NCBI GenBank assembly: GCA_035548495.1
Contig: DASZSV010000002.1
Location: 1 to 20,178, forward strand
Source of the DNA: CAILZL01 sp035548495
GTDB lineage: Bacteria > Pseudomonadota > Gammaproteobacteria > Steroidobacterales > Steroidobacteraceae
DNA length: 20,178 nt
Direction: 5' to 3'
Numbering within the stretch: position 1 is the first letter of the stretch; the number at the start of each line of letters is the position of its first letter. Positions 7,477 to 15,058 of this stretch are shown here, in pieces. The notes under the pieces are model-generated. The model did not search any database, was not told the DNA's origin, and saw only the letters and a list, made by a program, of their open reading frames with translations. The position numbers were made by a program, and so were the translations under genes.

Positions 7477-8118
7477 TCATGCGCGCTGCGTGTAACACGC
7501 TGATTGCTGAATGATGTCGCGCACGGTGTCGGGCATCAAATAGCGCGGATCGCGGCCCATCGCAATCAGCTTGCGCACCTCGGTGGAAGAAATTTCCAAC
7601 TGGGTCACGGCGTGAATGAAGATGCGCCCTGCCTTGCTTTCATGCAGGTCATTGACGCGGCCGGTGCCATGATCCACCAGCAATTCACCCAATGGCCCCA
7701 TGGTAGGCGCGCGCCAGCCAGGACGATGCGCCACAATCAGATGGGCGTGTGTCAGGATGTTCTGCCATTGATGCCAGGTCGGCAAGCCAAGAAATGCATC
7801 CATGCCAACAATGAGACATAGAGAACGATCCGGCATTTCAGCGCGCAATTCGGCCAGCGTATCGACGGAATACGAAGGGCCACTGCGGCGTATTTCACGA
7901 TCATCGACATTGAATCCCGGTTGCTGGGCGATGGCCGCCTTGACCATTTGCAGGCGCAGCTCTGCACTGGCAACCGTGATATCACGATGCGGCGGATTGC
8001 CTGCGGGCATGAAGCGTACTTCGCTCAGGCGCAATGCCTGAATCAATTCAAAAGCCGTGCGCAAATGTCCGTAGTGAATGGGGTCGAAGGTACCGCCAAA
8101 AATACCGATGGGATGCAT
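7477..8118 (-). CDS. nadD: Nicotinate-nucleotide adenylyltransferase NadD
   Basis: A 213-residue enzyme, the same length as E. coli NadD. It transfers AMP from ATP to nicotinate mononucleotide to make deamido-NAD in NAD biosynthesis. The nucleotidyltransferase motif GIFGGTFDPIHYGHLR is near the N-terminus, MDAFLGLPTWHQW lies in the middle, and the ISSTEVRKLI motif is near the C-terminus. The start was placed at MHPIGIFGG, where the fold begins. The frame is open upstream to 8196, but that extension has no family support. No Shine-Dalgarno sequence precedes this ATG. Instead there is a pentanucleotide repeat (8117-8134), so translation may depend on coupling or an unstructured leader. It follows holA after 93 bp. 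Confidence 0.95.
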   Translation of the reverse strand: MHPIGIFGGTFDPIHYGHLRTAFELIQALRLSEVRFMPAGNPPHRDITVASAELRLQMVKAAIAQQPGFNVDDREIRRSGPSYSVDTLAELRAEMPDRSLCLIVGMDAFLGLPTWHQWQNILTHAHLIVAHRPGWRAPTMGPLGELLVDHGTGRVNDLHESKAGRIFIHAVTQLEISSTEVRKLIAMGRDPRYLMPDTVRDIIQQSACYTQRA

Positions 8119-8134
8119 GAAATGAAATGAAATG
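8117..8134. repeat. Short tandem repeat (ATGAA, 3.6 copies) at the nadD start
   Basis: Three ATGAA units plus ATG on the plus strand (CATTTC-type units in the sense of nadD) abut and include the nadD start codon. They occupy the place where a ribosome site would normally lie. Confidence 0.7.
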
Positions 8135-8211
8135 TGTGGAGTAAAACTTGAAATGCCGGTTTGCTGAAAACTGTGACTGCGCACAACACATTGCAATAAC
8201 CTGTCCGCAGC

Positions 8212-9240
8212 TTACGCTACTTTAGCACGAGCCAGCCGTGTCCCCGACATTCTTGCCACCAGTCCGCGCAATTCCACCCATGGATCGCGGCGATTCACGC
8301 CCTTGATGGCGGCATCAACCTGCGCGGCATCGTAGATCAGGCCGCGCAATGCCGACAATTTCAGGCGTTGCACCGCCTGCTTCATTGCAGCCTGACGCGG
8401 ACGCCACACACCGGCGCCCTGCATTGCGGAATCGGCACTCTGGCCTCTGTTCATGGCCGCTGCGACGCGCGCCATCCACTGCACATCCTTGTTGATGCCC
8501 CACAACACCAGCGTGGCATCAATGCCCTCTTCATGCAGGCCATCCAGAATTCTCAATGCGCGCGCAGCATGTCCCTGCATTGCGGCCATGCCCAGTTGCA
8601 GCACATCGTAACGCGCACTGTCGGCCACATCGGAAGTAACGATATCAGCTGTGATCAATTGATCGGGATACAGCAAGGCCAGCTTGTCGATTTCCTGCTG
8701 CGCCGCCAGCAGATTACCTTCCACTCGCTCGGCAAGCAGCGCGGCAACACCCGGTTCGCTTTTCAAGTTCGTACGCTGCAAGCGGCGCTCAATCCATGAA
8801 GGCAATTGCGCCAGCTCAACCGGCCACACTTGCACCAGCCAGCCCTGCTTTTCAACGGCCGTCACCCATTTGGTTGACAATGAACGTGCATCGAGCTTGT
8901 TGGTGATGACCAACAGCAATATGTCTGAAGCCCCCTGCGCAGCAATGTCACACAACACTTCGCTGCCGTCATTGCCGGGACTGGCACCCTCCAACCGCAC
9001 TTCGAGAATGCGTTGCTCGGCAAACAACGACATCGCTTGTGTAGCAGCGCGCAGTTCATTCCAGTCAAAACCCCGCTCCACAAAGAACACCTGACGTTCC
9101 GTGAAACCCTTGTCACGCGCAGCAGCACGTAATTGATCGCAGGCTTCGCCGAGCAACAATGGCTCATCGCCTGTCACCAGACAAATGGAAGGTAATTCTT
9201 TTCTAAGTTGCGCTGGCAGATTGTCGCCGTTCAGTTTCAT
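8212..9240 (-). CDS. holA: DNA polymerase III delta subunit HolA
   Basis: A 342-residue protein, matching the usual length of about 340. HolA is the clamp-loader subunit that opens the beta sliding clamp. Family features include the N-terminal MKLNGDNLPAQLRKELPSIC and LVTGDEPLLLGEACDQLR, the mid-region SLFAEQRILEVRL, LDARSLSTKWV in the degenerate AAA region, and VEGNLLAAQQEIDKLALLY, which is strongly conserved. The frame is open upstream to 9468, but homology begins at the ATG at 9240, so that start is given. Its ribosome site is weak. It normally follows lptE directly. Here lptE lies 9.7 kb away, and holA starts a transcript that diverges from a DUF2946/TonB-receptor unit. Confidence 0.95.
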   Translation of the reverse strand: MKLNGDNLPAQLRKELPSICLVTGDEPLLLGEACDQLRAAARDKGFTERQVFFVERGFDWNELRAATQAMSLFAEQRILEVRLEGASPGNDGSEVLCDIAAQGASDILLLVITNKLDARSLSTKWVTAVEKQGWLVQVWPVELAQLPSWIERRLQRTNLKSEPGVAALLAERVEGNLLAAQQEIDKLALLYPDQLITADIVTSDVADSARYDVLQLGMAAMQGHAARALRILDGLHEEGIDATLVLWGINKDVQWMARVAAAMNRGQSADSAMQGAGVWRPRQAAMKQAVQRLKLSALRGLIYDAAQVDAAIKGVNRRDPWVELRGLVARMSGTRLARAKVA

Positions 9241-9385
9241 TGTCGTGATCAGAAAAAGAGTTGCGCAATGATATCGCTGTTCAGATAGGGCAACCAGCAC
9301 CTTCAGTCGTTTCAAGTGGCATAACTTGCAGAAACGGCAGGCAACGAATATCTTACGCAGGCTTTTTACGCTACTGGAACACGCA

Positions 9386-9685
9386 GTGTTTAACTCCCGC
9401 AGCAAACGTTCAAACTGGCTACGCAGCAGCCTCGCGCTGTTGTTGCTGGTGTTTGTTGTGGGAACCATGGCCTATGCAGGTCATCATCATGATGAACAGG
9501 CCCAGGGACATCACCAGGTTTGCGATTACTGTCTGGGCTTTGCTCACTTGGGTGCAACCCCCGCTGCGGCGCTTGTTCCGGTCAAAGTATTTGTCGTCGC
9601 ATTTGTTCCACTGCCCCGTCAATGGATTGCCCCGTTACAACCCGTTGAAACAGTCGCGCAACCGCGCGCACCACCTGCCTTGTAA
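9386..9685 (+). CDS. DUF2946-type exported His/Cys protein
   Basis: A small protein of 99 residues from the GTG at 9386. A GGA lies seven bases upstream, and the protein begins with a good signal sequence (MFNSRSKRSNWLRSSLALLL...GTMAYA). An in-frame TTG at 9326 would add 20 residues and is less likely. The mature part has HHHDE, then GHH, then CDYCLGFAHLGA, which matches the DUF2946 pattern of a histidine cluster followed by C.xC. These proteins are found next to TonB-dependent receptors and copper genes in Proteobacteria. A metal-binding periplasmic role is inferred from the residues and neighbour, not shown. It is the first gene before the receptor at 9788 (102 bp gap) and divergent from holA. 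Confidence 0.75.
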   Translation: MFNSRSKRSNWLRSSLALLLLVFVVGTMAYAGHHHDEQAQGHHQVCDYCLGFAHLGATPAAALVPVKVFVVAFVPLPRQWIAPLQPVETVAQPRAPPAL

Positions 9686-9702
9686 TTCTCAGCACTACCG
9701 TC

Positions 9703-9723
9703 CTTGCCGGGTTTAAGCCCGCA
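9703..9723 (+). other. Small hairpin between the DUF2946 gene and the receptor
   Basis: TTGC-C-GGG TTTAAG CCC-GCAA can fold into a seven-pair stem with one bulged C in the 102-bp gap between the two genes. There is no U-tract, so it may tune expression of the downstream receptor rather than end transcription. Confidence 0.3.
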
Positions 9724-9787
9724 ATGAATCTTCGCTGCAACCTCTGCGGTCGAAGCCCAATGCTTTTAATGAATACAGGGTATTTCC

Positions 9788-11968
9788 ATGTTTTTGCCGA
9801 ATTCTCTCCAGTTTATTGATGGTTTATTTCTACGCTCGCGTCGTTCGCAACTTTCCGGACGCCTGTTGATCGCCACGTGCGGCCTGTCATGCACCGCACT
9901 ACCAGTAATGGCCGCCGATAATTCCGGCGCACTGGATGAAGTAGTGGTGACCGGCAAACGTCTGGATGAAGCGCGCGAAGGTATCGAAACCAAGACCGGC
10001 GCATCAACCTATGTGATCGACGCCGACGCAATCACTGCGTCACCCGGTGGAGATAACACTCTGCTGAATCAAGTCGTGTTGCAGGCACCCAGTGTGGCAC
10101 AGGATTCGTTTGGTCAGTTTCATGTGCGCGGTGATCACAACGATCTGCAATATCGGCTCAACGGTATCATTCTGCCCGAAGGCATCAGTGTCTTTGGTCA
10201 ATCTTTAAGTCCGCGCTTGATCTCCTCACTCAAGCTGATCACGGGTGCGTTGCCTGCCGAGTACGGCTTGCGCACCGCCGGCATTATCGACATGACGACT
10301 AAAAGCGGCGTGCGTGATCCCGGTGGTTCGGTGTCGTTGTATGGTGGCAGCCATAGCACGTTTGAACCGAGTTTCGACTACGGCGGCAGCTCCGGCACTC
10401 TAAATTATTTTGTTTCAGGCGATTTTCTGCGTAGTGATCTTGGCATTGAATCACCGGATGGCAGTTCCAGCCCGCTGCATGATCACACTACGCAATATCA
10501 TGGCTTTGGTTACCTGGAAGATATTCTGGATGACAGCAATCGCCTGTCGTTGATCGTGGGTTCGTCCACCGGGAAGTTTCAGATTCCCAATCAGCGCGGA
10601 TTACAACCATCACTAGGCTTAACGGTCAACGGCCAGACTGATTATCCCAGCGAGAATCTCGATGAGAACCAGCGCGAGTTGACTCACTATGCGGTATTGA
10701 GCTGGCAACATGCACAGGGCGCACTCGACTGGCAGTCCTCGCTGACCAGTCGTTATTCCAGCCTTACCTACACGCCTGACGCATTAGGCGATTTGCTTTA
10801 CGACGGCATTACTCAAAATGCCTACAAACGCGATGTGGCCTTCAGTTGGCAGACGGATGCGTCTTACAAGATGAATGACGCCCACACATTGCGTGCGGGT
10901 TGGTATGTGCAACGTGATACCGCGACCAGTGACACAACTTCACAAGTGTTGCCGGTGAACGATGCAGGCGATCAGACAACGGATATGCCGGTCACCATTG
11001 TGGACAATGGTTCTCAAGATCAATGGATTGAAAGTTTGTATGTTCAAGATGAGTGGAAGGCAGCGTCCACATTGACCATCAACTATGGTCTGCGTTTTGA
11101 TCATTTGGCCGCCTATACCACGGGTACGCAGGTGAGTCCGCGACTCAATGCGGTATGGAAACCTGCTACGGGTACGACCGTTCACGCGGGATACTCGCGT
11201 TACTTCACGCCGCCACCCTTTGAATTAGTCGGCAGCGAATCCATTGCAAAATTCGCCAACACCACGGCCGCCCCTGAAGTTGCTGTAGCTACACCACCGG
11301 AAGCGGAACGCGCTGACTATTTTGATGTTGGGATCGAGCAGCAATTGCATGACACCCTGACACTGGGTATAGACAGCTACTATCGCAAGTCAAAAAACCT
11401 GATCGATGAAGGGCAATTCGGTGCGCCGATTATTCTCACGCCCTTCAACTATCGCGATGGGATTATATACGGTGTAGAGTTGACCGCCAATTACACCTAC
11501 AACGGATTTTCCGCGTATGGCAATCTGGCGTTCCAGAGTGCACAAGGTCGTGGTATCGAGACCGCGCAGTTTAACTTCGGCCAGGATGATCTTGACTACA
11601 TCGCCAACCACTACATTCATCTGGATCACGAACAGAAAATATCCGGATCGGCAGGTGTGTCTTACGTAGTGAGAGACACCCGCATCAGCGCGGATGTGTT
11701 GTTAGGTACAGGGCTACGCGCTGATCTCACGCTGCCGGATGGCAGCGGTATTCCGAATGGCGATCATCTGCCCAGTTACACTCAAGTCAACCTGGGTGTC
11801 AGCCACGTGTTTCATTTGACGAATGCCGGCACCATTACGGCACGCTTTGACGTGATCAATGCGTTTGATAAGGTCTATCAAATTCGCAATGGCACCGGCG
11901 TGGGTGTTGGCGCGTCGCAGTTTGGACCACGACGCGGGTTGTTCTTCGGGATATCAAAATCGCTATAA
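9788..11968 (+). CDS. TonB-dependent receptor, probably metal or metal-complex uptake
   Basis: A 726-residue outer-membrane receptor. The signal peptide ends ALPVMA at about 42, and the TonB-box-like DEVVVTGKR is at 50-58. The plug contains QFHVRGDHNDLQYRLNGI and SLKLITGALPAEYGLRTAGIIDM. The barrel ends FFGISKSL with the last strand in place. The size and plug are those of siderophore, cobalamin or metal receptors rather than the long carbohydrate type seen at 250-3393. The start at 9788 has an AGGG ribosome site upstream. It sits behind a DUF2946-type histidine/cysteine protein, which suggests copper or another transition metal as ligand (inference). No Fur or Zur box or cobalamin riboswitch was recognised upstream. 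Confidence 0.94.
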   Translation: MFLPNSLQFIDGLFLRSRRSQLSGRLLIATCGLSCTALPVMAADNSGALDEVVVTGKRLDEAREGIETKTGASTYVIDADAITASPGGDNTLLNQVVLQAPSVAQDSFGQFHVRGDHNDLQYRLNGIILPEGISVFGQSLSPRLISSLKLITGALPAEYGLRTAGIIDMTTKSGVRDPGGSVSLYGGSHSTFEPSFDYGGSSGTLNYFVSGDFLRSDLGIESPDGSSSPLHDHTTQYHGFGYLEDILDDSNRLSLIVGSSTGKFQIPNQRGLQPSLGLTVNGQTDYPSENLDENQRELTHYAVLSWQHAQGALDWQSSLTSRYSSLTYTPDALGDLLYDGITQNAYKRDVAFSWQTDASYKMNDAHTLRAGWYVQRDTATSDTTSQVLPVNDAGDQTTDMPVTIVDNGSQDQWIESLYVQDEWKAASTLTINYGLRFDHLAAYTTGTQVSPRLNAVWKPATGTTVHAGYSRYFTPPPFELVGSESIAKFANTTAAPEVAVATPPEAERADYFDVGIEQQLHDTLTLGIDSYYRKSKNLIDEGQFGAPIILTPFNYRDGIIYGVELTANYTYNGFSAYGNLAFQSAQGRGIETAQFNFGQDDLDYIANHYIHLDHEQKISGSAGVSYVVRDTRISADVLLGTGLRADLTLPDGSGIPNGDHLPSYTQVNLGVSHVFHLTNAGTITARFDVINAFDKVYQIRNGTGVGVGASQFGPRRGLFFGISKSL

Positions 11969-12037
11969 GAGCGCCGACTGTCGACTTTGTCGAGTGGCGG
12001 CCGTGATCATCGCCACACTACATTGTCTTGTGGGTGG

Positions 12038-12068
12038 GCTTGCAGGCACAATGGTAGTGCCTGCAAGC
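12038..12068 (+). terminator. Strong 12-bp hairpin after the second receptor
   Basis: GCTTGCAGGCAC (12038-12049) pairs perfectly with GTGCCTGCAAGC (12057-12068) around a seven-base loop. It lies 70 bp after the receptor stop. No U-tract follows, so termination is uncertain. It could be a 3' stabiliser of the receptor mRNA or part of the leader of the next gene, which starts 48 bp later. Confidence 0.5.
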
Positions 12069-12116
12069 TAGCAAGCAGGTTTAACTCCCCTGAAGACCTC
12101 GCTTCATCGTCATTCA

Positions 12117-13178
12117 ATGGCCAGCAAGAAAAAATCCGTCCGGCGCGTCGCACGCAAATCGCCGTCAGTCTCACGCCAGCCCGGGCGCCGTCATGTATCG
12201 CGTGCTCATTCAAAAAAGAAAAGCATCCACCCCGCCCTGCGCACACTGTATCCCGCATCACGTGTGCGTCGTTCGGGCTGGCTGCGCGTGTCGGATGTGC
12301 ACGAAATCTATTGGGAAGAATATGGCAATCCACATGGCAAACCCGCAGTATTTTTGCATGGCGGTCCCGGTGCCGGTGCGGACAAACGTGCACATCGCTT
12401 CTTTGATCCCGATACCTATCGCATTGTGGTATTCGATCAACGTGGTTGTGGTCGCAGCCGTCCGCATGCTTCACTGATTGACAACACCACGTGGCATCTG
12501 GTCAGCGATATTGAAACCCTGCGAGCTCATCTCGGTATTGAGCAATGGCTGGTGTTCGGCGGCTCTTGGGGATCCACGCTGGCACTGGCATATGCACAAA
12601 CTCATCCGCAACACGTCACGGAACTGGTGTTGCGCGGCATCTTCATGTTGCGTCAATGGGAATTGCAGTGGTTTTATCAACAAGGCGCTAATGCGCTATT
12701 CCCCGATCACTTTGAAAAATATATTGCGGTGATTCCCGAGGCGGAGCGGCATGATCTTATCCATGCTTTCCATCGCCGCCTGACCAGTGACGACAAGGCG
12801 GAACAGTTAAAGACTGCCAGAGCATGGTCATTGTGGGAAGCGGCAACCAGCTATCTGCACATCAATCAGGGCAACATTGAGAACTGGGGCGAAACGGATT
12901 TCGCTATCGCCATTGCGCGTATCGAGTGCCATTACTTTGTGAATCGTGGCTTCTTTGATCACGATGATCAACTGCTGCGCAACGTGCATCTGATACGCCA
13001 CATCCCCGCCACCATTGTGCAGGGTCGATATGATGTGGTGTGTCCGATCCAGTCTGCCTGGGATTTGCATCGTGCATGGCCTGAAGCCGATCTGCGTGTT
13101 GTGCCTGATGCAGGACATTCCGCATTTGAAGCAGGCAATACGCATGAGTTGATCCTCGCAACGGATCGCTATCGTTAG
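12117..13178 (+). CDS. pip: Prolyl aminopeptidase (peptidase family S33) with basic N-terminal tail
   Basis: A 353-residue alpha/beta hydrolase that removes N-terminal proline from peptides in the cytoplasm. The core starts at LRTLYPASRV (41) and continues with the family block SDVHEIYWEEYGNP. The oxyanion motif HGGPGAG is at 81-87, the nucleophile motif GGSWGS is at 148-153 (Ser150), Asp305 is in GRYDVVCP and His334 is in DAGHSAFE. All catalytic residues are present. The family is usually about 315-320 residues long. The first 40 residues here are extra, with 14 Lys/Arg and no acidic residues. There is no Shine-Dalgarno sequence before the ATG at 12117 and no better ATG closer to the core, so part of the tail could be untranslated. 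It stands alone between the receptor and the bactofilins. Confidence 0.9.
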   Translation: MASKKKSVRRVARKSPSVSRQPGRRHVSRAHSKKKSIHPALRTLYPASRVRRSGWLRVSDVHEIYWEEYGNPHGKPAVFLHGGPGAGADKRAHRFFDPDTYRIVVFDQRGCGRSRPHASLIDNTTWHLVSDIETLRAHLGIEQWLVFGGSWGSTLALAYAQTHPQHVTELVLRGIFMLRQWELQWFYQQGANALFPDHFEKYIAVIPEAERHDLIHAFHRRLTSDDKAEQLKTARAWSLWEAATSYLHINQGNIENWGETDFAIAIARIECHYFVNRGFFDHDDQLLRNVHLIRHIPATIVQGRYDVVCPIQSAWDLHRAWPEADLRVVPDAGHSAFEAGNTHELILATDRYR

Positions 13179-13416
13179 GTGAGTTGCCGCCAATCAGCGA
13201 CATTCAACAGCATTTCCTGTCAGCCATGGTGCAATGGCAACGTTGCCACACAGCAATACGCATTCACCACAAAACTTCCCCGGGTTTCATTGCGCAAAAC
13301 TGTGATGAAACTCTCTGATGCAACAACACATCGCCGACAGCCACCGCAGTATAGTTGCCGTCACTCGCGGCACTTCAGCGTGCCCTGCGAATTCATGTTC
13401 AGGCAATCATTTTTCC

Positions 13417-13434
13417 AAATCTTGTTGAAGATTT
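13417..13434 (+). promoter_or_regulatory. Hairpin next to the bactofilin ribosome site
   Basis: AAATCTT and AAGATTT form a perfect 7-bp stem with a GTTG loop, ending three bases before the AGGAG ribosome site of the first bactofilin. An AT-rich stem in this place could affect translation or be a coincidence. The rest of 13179-13416 shows nothing recognisable. Confidence 0.3.
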
Positions 13435-13446
13435 TCAGGAGCACGC

Positions 13447-13815
13447 ATGAGCAATCCGTACGATACCGCAACCGAAAGAATGTCCATTCTTCCACCCACG
13501 ATGAAATTCAAGGGCGAACTGTCAGCCGATGAAGACCTGCTGATACAGGGCGCAATTGAAGGCACTATTCGTCACACGCAACGTGTAACCATTGGCAAGG
13601 AAGGCAAGATCAAGGCAAACATTTCCGCCAATATCATCCGCGTTGAAGGCACAGTGGAAGGCGATCTCAGTGCAAATCATTCAGTCACGCTGAATCAATC
13701 GGGAAATCTGCGTGGCAATATCCGTGCGCCTTCGGTCAGTTTGATTGAGGGTTCAAAATTCAATGGTTCCATTGACATGGATACCAAAACGCCTGCAACC
13801 GCAGCACGCAAGTGA
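13447..13815 (+). CDS. Bactofilin (first of a tandem pair)
   Basis: A 122-residue protein made almost entirely of the bactofilin domain (about 18-110). This is a right-handed beta-helix seen here as repeated short strands: FKGELSADEDLLIQGAIEGTI, RVTIGKEGKIKANI, IIRVEGTVEGDL and VTLNQSGNLRGNI. Bactofilins polymerise without nucleotide into membrane-associated filaments that place cell-wall or stalk enzymes. The N-terminal tail is short and has no long hydrophobic segment. The start has a clear AGGAG ribosome site. It is followed 51 bp later by a second bactofilin and both end at the terminator at 14446. No M23 peptidase, a common partner, is next to them. Confidence 0.93.
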   Translation: MSNPYDTATERMSILPPTMKFKGELSADEDLLIQGAIEGTIRHTQRVTIGKEGKIKANISANIIRVEGTVEGDLSANHSVTLNQSGNLRGNIRAPSVSLIEGSKFNGSIDMDTKTPATAARK

Positions 13816-13866
13816 CTGTTCAGTTGAAATCGCGCACATCCATGCAACACATTTCTGGAGTGAGTT

Positions 13867-14418
13867 ATGCCAGCTTTCGGAATTGATCCACGTCAAGAAC
13901 GTGAAGTACCACGTCAACCAGCCACACCCGCCATGCAATCGCCGCCGCCAGTACAAGCCGTGCCGCCTGCTGCATCCAAAGTGGCGGTGCTGGGACCCAC
14001 ACTGCATTTCAAAGGCGAATTGTCTGCGGAAGAAGATTTCATTCTGCAAGGCAAAATCGAAGGTTCGATTGCCAATCCGCAGAATGTCACCATTGGCAAT
14101 GATGGTTCTGTCATCGGTGACATCAAGGCGCGCATCATCACCATCGACGGCAAGGTGGACGGCGACCTCTATGGCGATGAAGCCGTGATCGTGCACCAGT
14201 CGGGGCGCGTCACTGGAAATATCTTCGCACCCAGAGTCGGCCTGGTCGAAGGCGCCTTTTTCAAGGGCCGTATTGAAATGTCGGACAAACCCGCCGCGAC
14301 GCGCACTGCGCCATCGACATCGCAACATGCTTCACGTCAACACATTCCCGCCGAATTACCACCGGGTGTTCCCTTGTCACCCGAGGCCACCGAGAAAGTG
14401 TTAACGCGTGGCGGTTGA
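13867..14418 (+). CDS. Bactofilin (second of a tandem pair)
   Basis: A 183-residue bactofilin. A 45-residue proline-rich N-terminal region is followed by the beta-helix domain (about 46-138), with FKGELSAEEDFILQGKIEGSI, NVTIGNDGSVIGDIKARIITI and GKVDGDLYGDEAVIV. A disordered tail ends LPPGVPLSPEATEKVL. The core is clearly homologous to the upstream bactofilin, so the pair looks like a duplication followed by divergence of the tails. Two paralogues may copolymerise, as BacA and BacB do in Caulobacter (family knowledge). Its ribosome site GGAG lies seven bases before the ATG. It is cotranscribed with the first bactofilin and ends 28 bp before a rho-independent terminator. Confidence 0.94.
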   Translation: MPAFGIDPRQEREVPRQPATPAMQSPPPVQAVPPAASKVAVLGPTLHFKGELSAEEDFILQGKIEGSIANPQNVTIGNDGSVIGDIKARIITIDGKVDGDLYGDEAVIVHQSGRVTGNIFAPRVGLVEGAFFKGRIEMSDKPAATRTAPSTSQHASRQHIPAELPPGVPLSPEATEKVLTRGG

Positions 14419-14445
14419 TCGTTTTATTTATCAATCATCAAACTG

Positions 14446-14473
14446 AAGGCGAGGAATTTCCCTCGCCTTTTTT
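14446..14473 (+). terminator. Rho-independent terminator of the bactofilin operon
   Basis: A perfect 9-bp stem (AAGGCGAGG at 14446-14454 with CCTCGCCTT at 14461-14469) has a six-base loop and runs into TTTTTT. It lies 27 bp after the second bactofilin stop. Confidence 0.95.
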
Positions 14474-14481
14474 GTACTTCG

Positions 14482-14682
14482 ATGGTGACCTGGCATCGTC
14501 ACAATAAGCGCGGCATTGAAAGTGAAAAAGCAAGCAAATCACTCAGACCGCACGACGCCACAACCCATGTTGTGATATTTCACGAAGGCATGTACGGTTT
14601 CCTGAAAGCACAGCCTGATCACAAAATGTTTTTATCGTTGTTCAAGGTATTCAAGCAGCAGATGGATGCGTATCGGGCATGA
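14482..14682 (+). CDS. Small hypothetical ORF, doubtful
   Basis: An open frame of 66 residues begins with ATG directly behind the bactofilin terminator. The C-terminal half (HVVIFHEGMYGFLKAQPDH, then FLSLFKVFKQQMDAYRA) reads like a real helical peptide, but I recognise no family. There is no ribosome site or promoter. It could be the remnant of a longer gene or chance. It ends 23 bp before a palindromic repeat, as genuine genes near such repeats often do. Confidence 0.25.
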   Translation: MVTWHRHNKRGIESEKASKSLRPHDATTHVVIFHEGMYGFLKAQPDHKMFLSLFKVFKQQMDAYRA

Positions 14683-14705
14683 CTCACATATGAGCACTCG
14701 CCAAC

Positions 14706-14734
14706 GTCATTCCCGCGAAAGCGGGAATCCAGTT
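14706..14734 (+). repeat. Dispersed palindromic (REP-like) repeat, copy 1
   Basis: The element contains ATTCCCGC-GAAA-GCGGGAAT (14709-14728), a perfect 8-bp stem, within a 29-bp unit. This is a widespread intergenic repeat in many Proteobacteria. Copy 2 at 15011-15039 is its exact reverse complement. Confidence 0.88.
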
Positions 14735-15010
14735 AAATGGCGTCTTGCCGGTTGCTGACTTTTGCAGACCCAACTTATACGGCGCAGCAAACCTCATCGC
14801 AGAGCCCGAATGATTAGAATTCACGATTCCTTTCAGCGATAAGCTGCATTAACGTTCTGTCGTTAAAGATTGGCGACACATGATCCAGCAGACCTGCTGT
14901 TCGATACCTTTTTGAACTATCGCCACAATCTTGCTTCCAGAAGGCAGCTCATCGGGCTTTGGCAAAACATGACTTGCAGTAATAACATCTCCGCGCTCGC
15001 TGACAAAGAA

Positions 15011-15039
15011 AACTGGATTCCCGCTTTCGCGGGAATGAC
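15011..15039 (-). repeat. Dispersed palindromic (REP-like) repeat, copy 2
   Basis: An exact 29-of-29 inverted match to copy 1, ending 19 bp from the DUF2269 stop codon. The stem could act as a 3'-end structure for that gene. Confidence 0.88.
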
Positions 15040-15058
15040 TTTGTGGTGATCTTCACCT

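Larger units (their letters stand above)
14683..15058. other. Gene-free stretch with two inverted palindromic repeats
   Basis: No gene is supported. The stretch is framed by two inverted 29-bp repeat copies (listed separately). Between them lies about 276 bp of ordinary-looking sequence. One minus-strand frame (14849 to about 15036) is open and protein-like but has no acceptable start. Confidence 0.6.

Noticed and set aside
9241..9385. Fur/Zur box or cobalamin riboswitch before the DUF2946-receptor pair
   Set aside because: I looked for the typical GATAAT-type dyads and riboswitch core and found none convincing.
9241..9468. 76-residue N-terminal extension of HolA
   Set aside because: HolA homology and normal length begin at 9240; the extension would cover the divergent promoter region.
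14849..15036. Minus-strand frame reading SERGDVITASHVLPKPDELPSG, then QKGIEQQVCWIMC
   Set aside because: It reads like protein but has no usable start, begins inside the palindromic repeat and is under 60 residues. At most a gene remnant.
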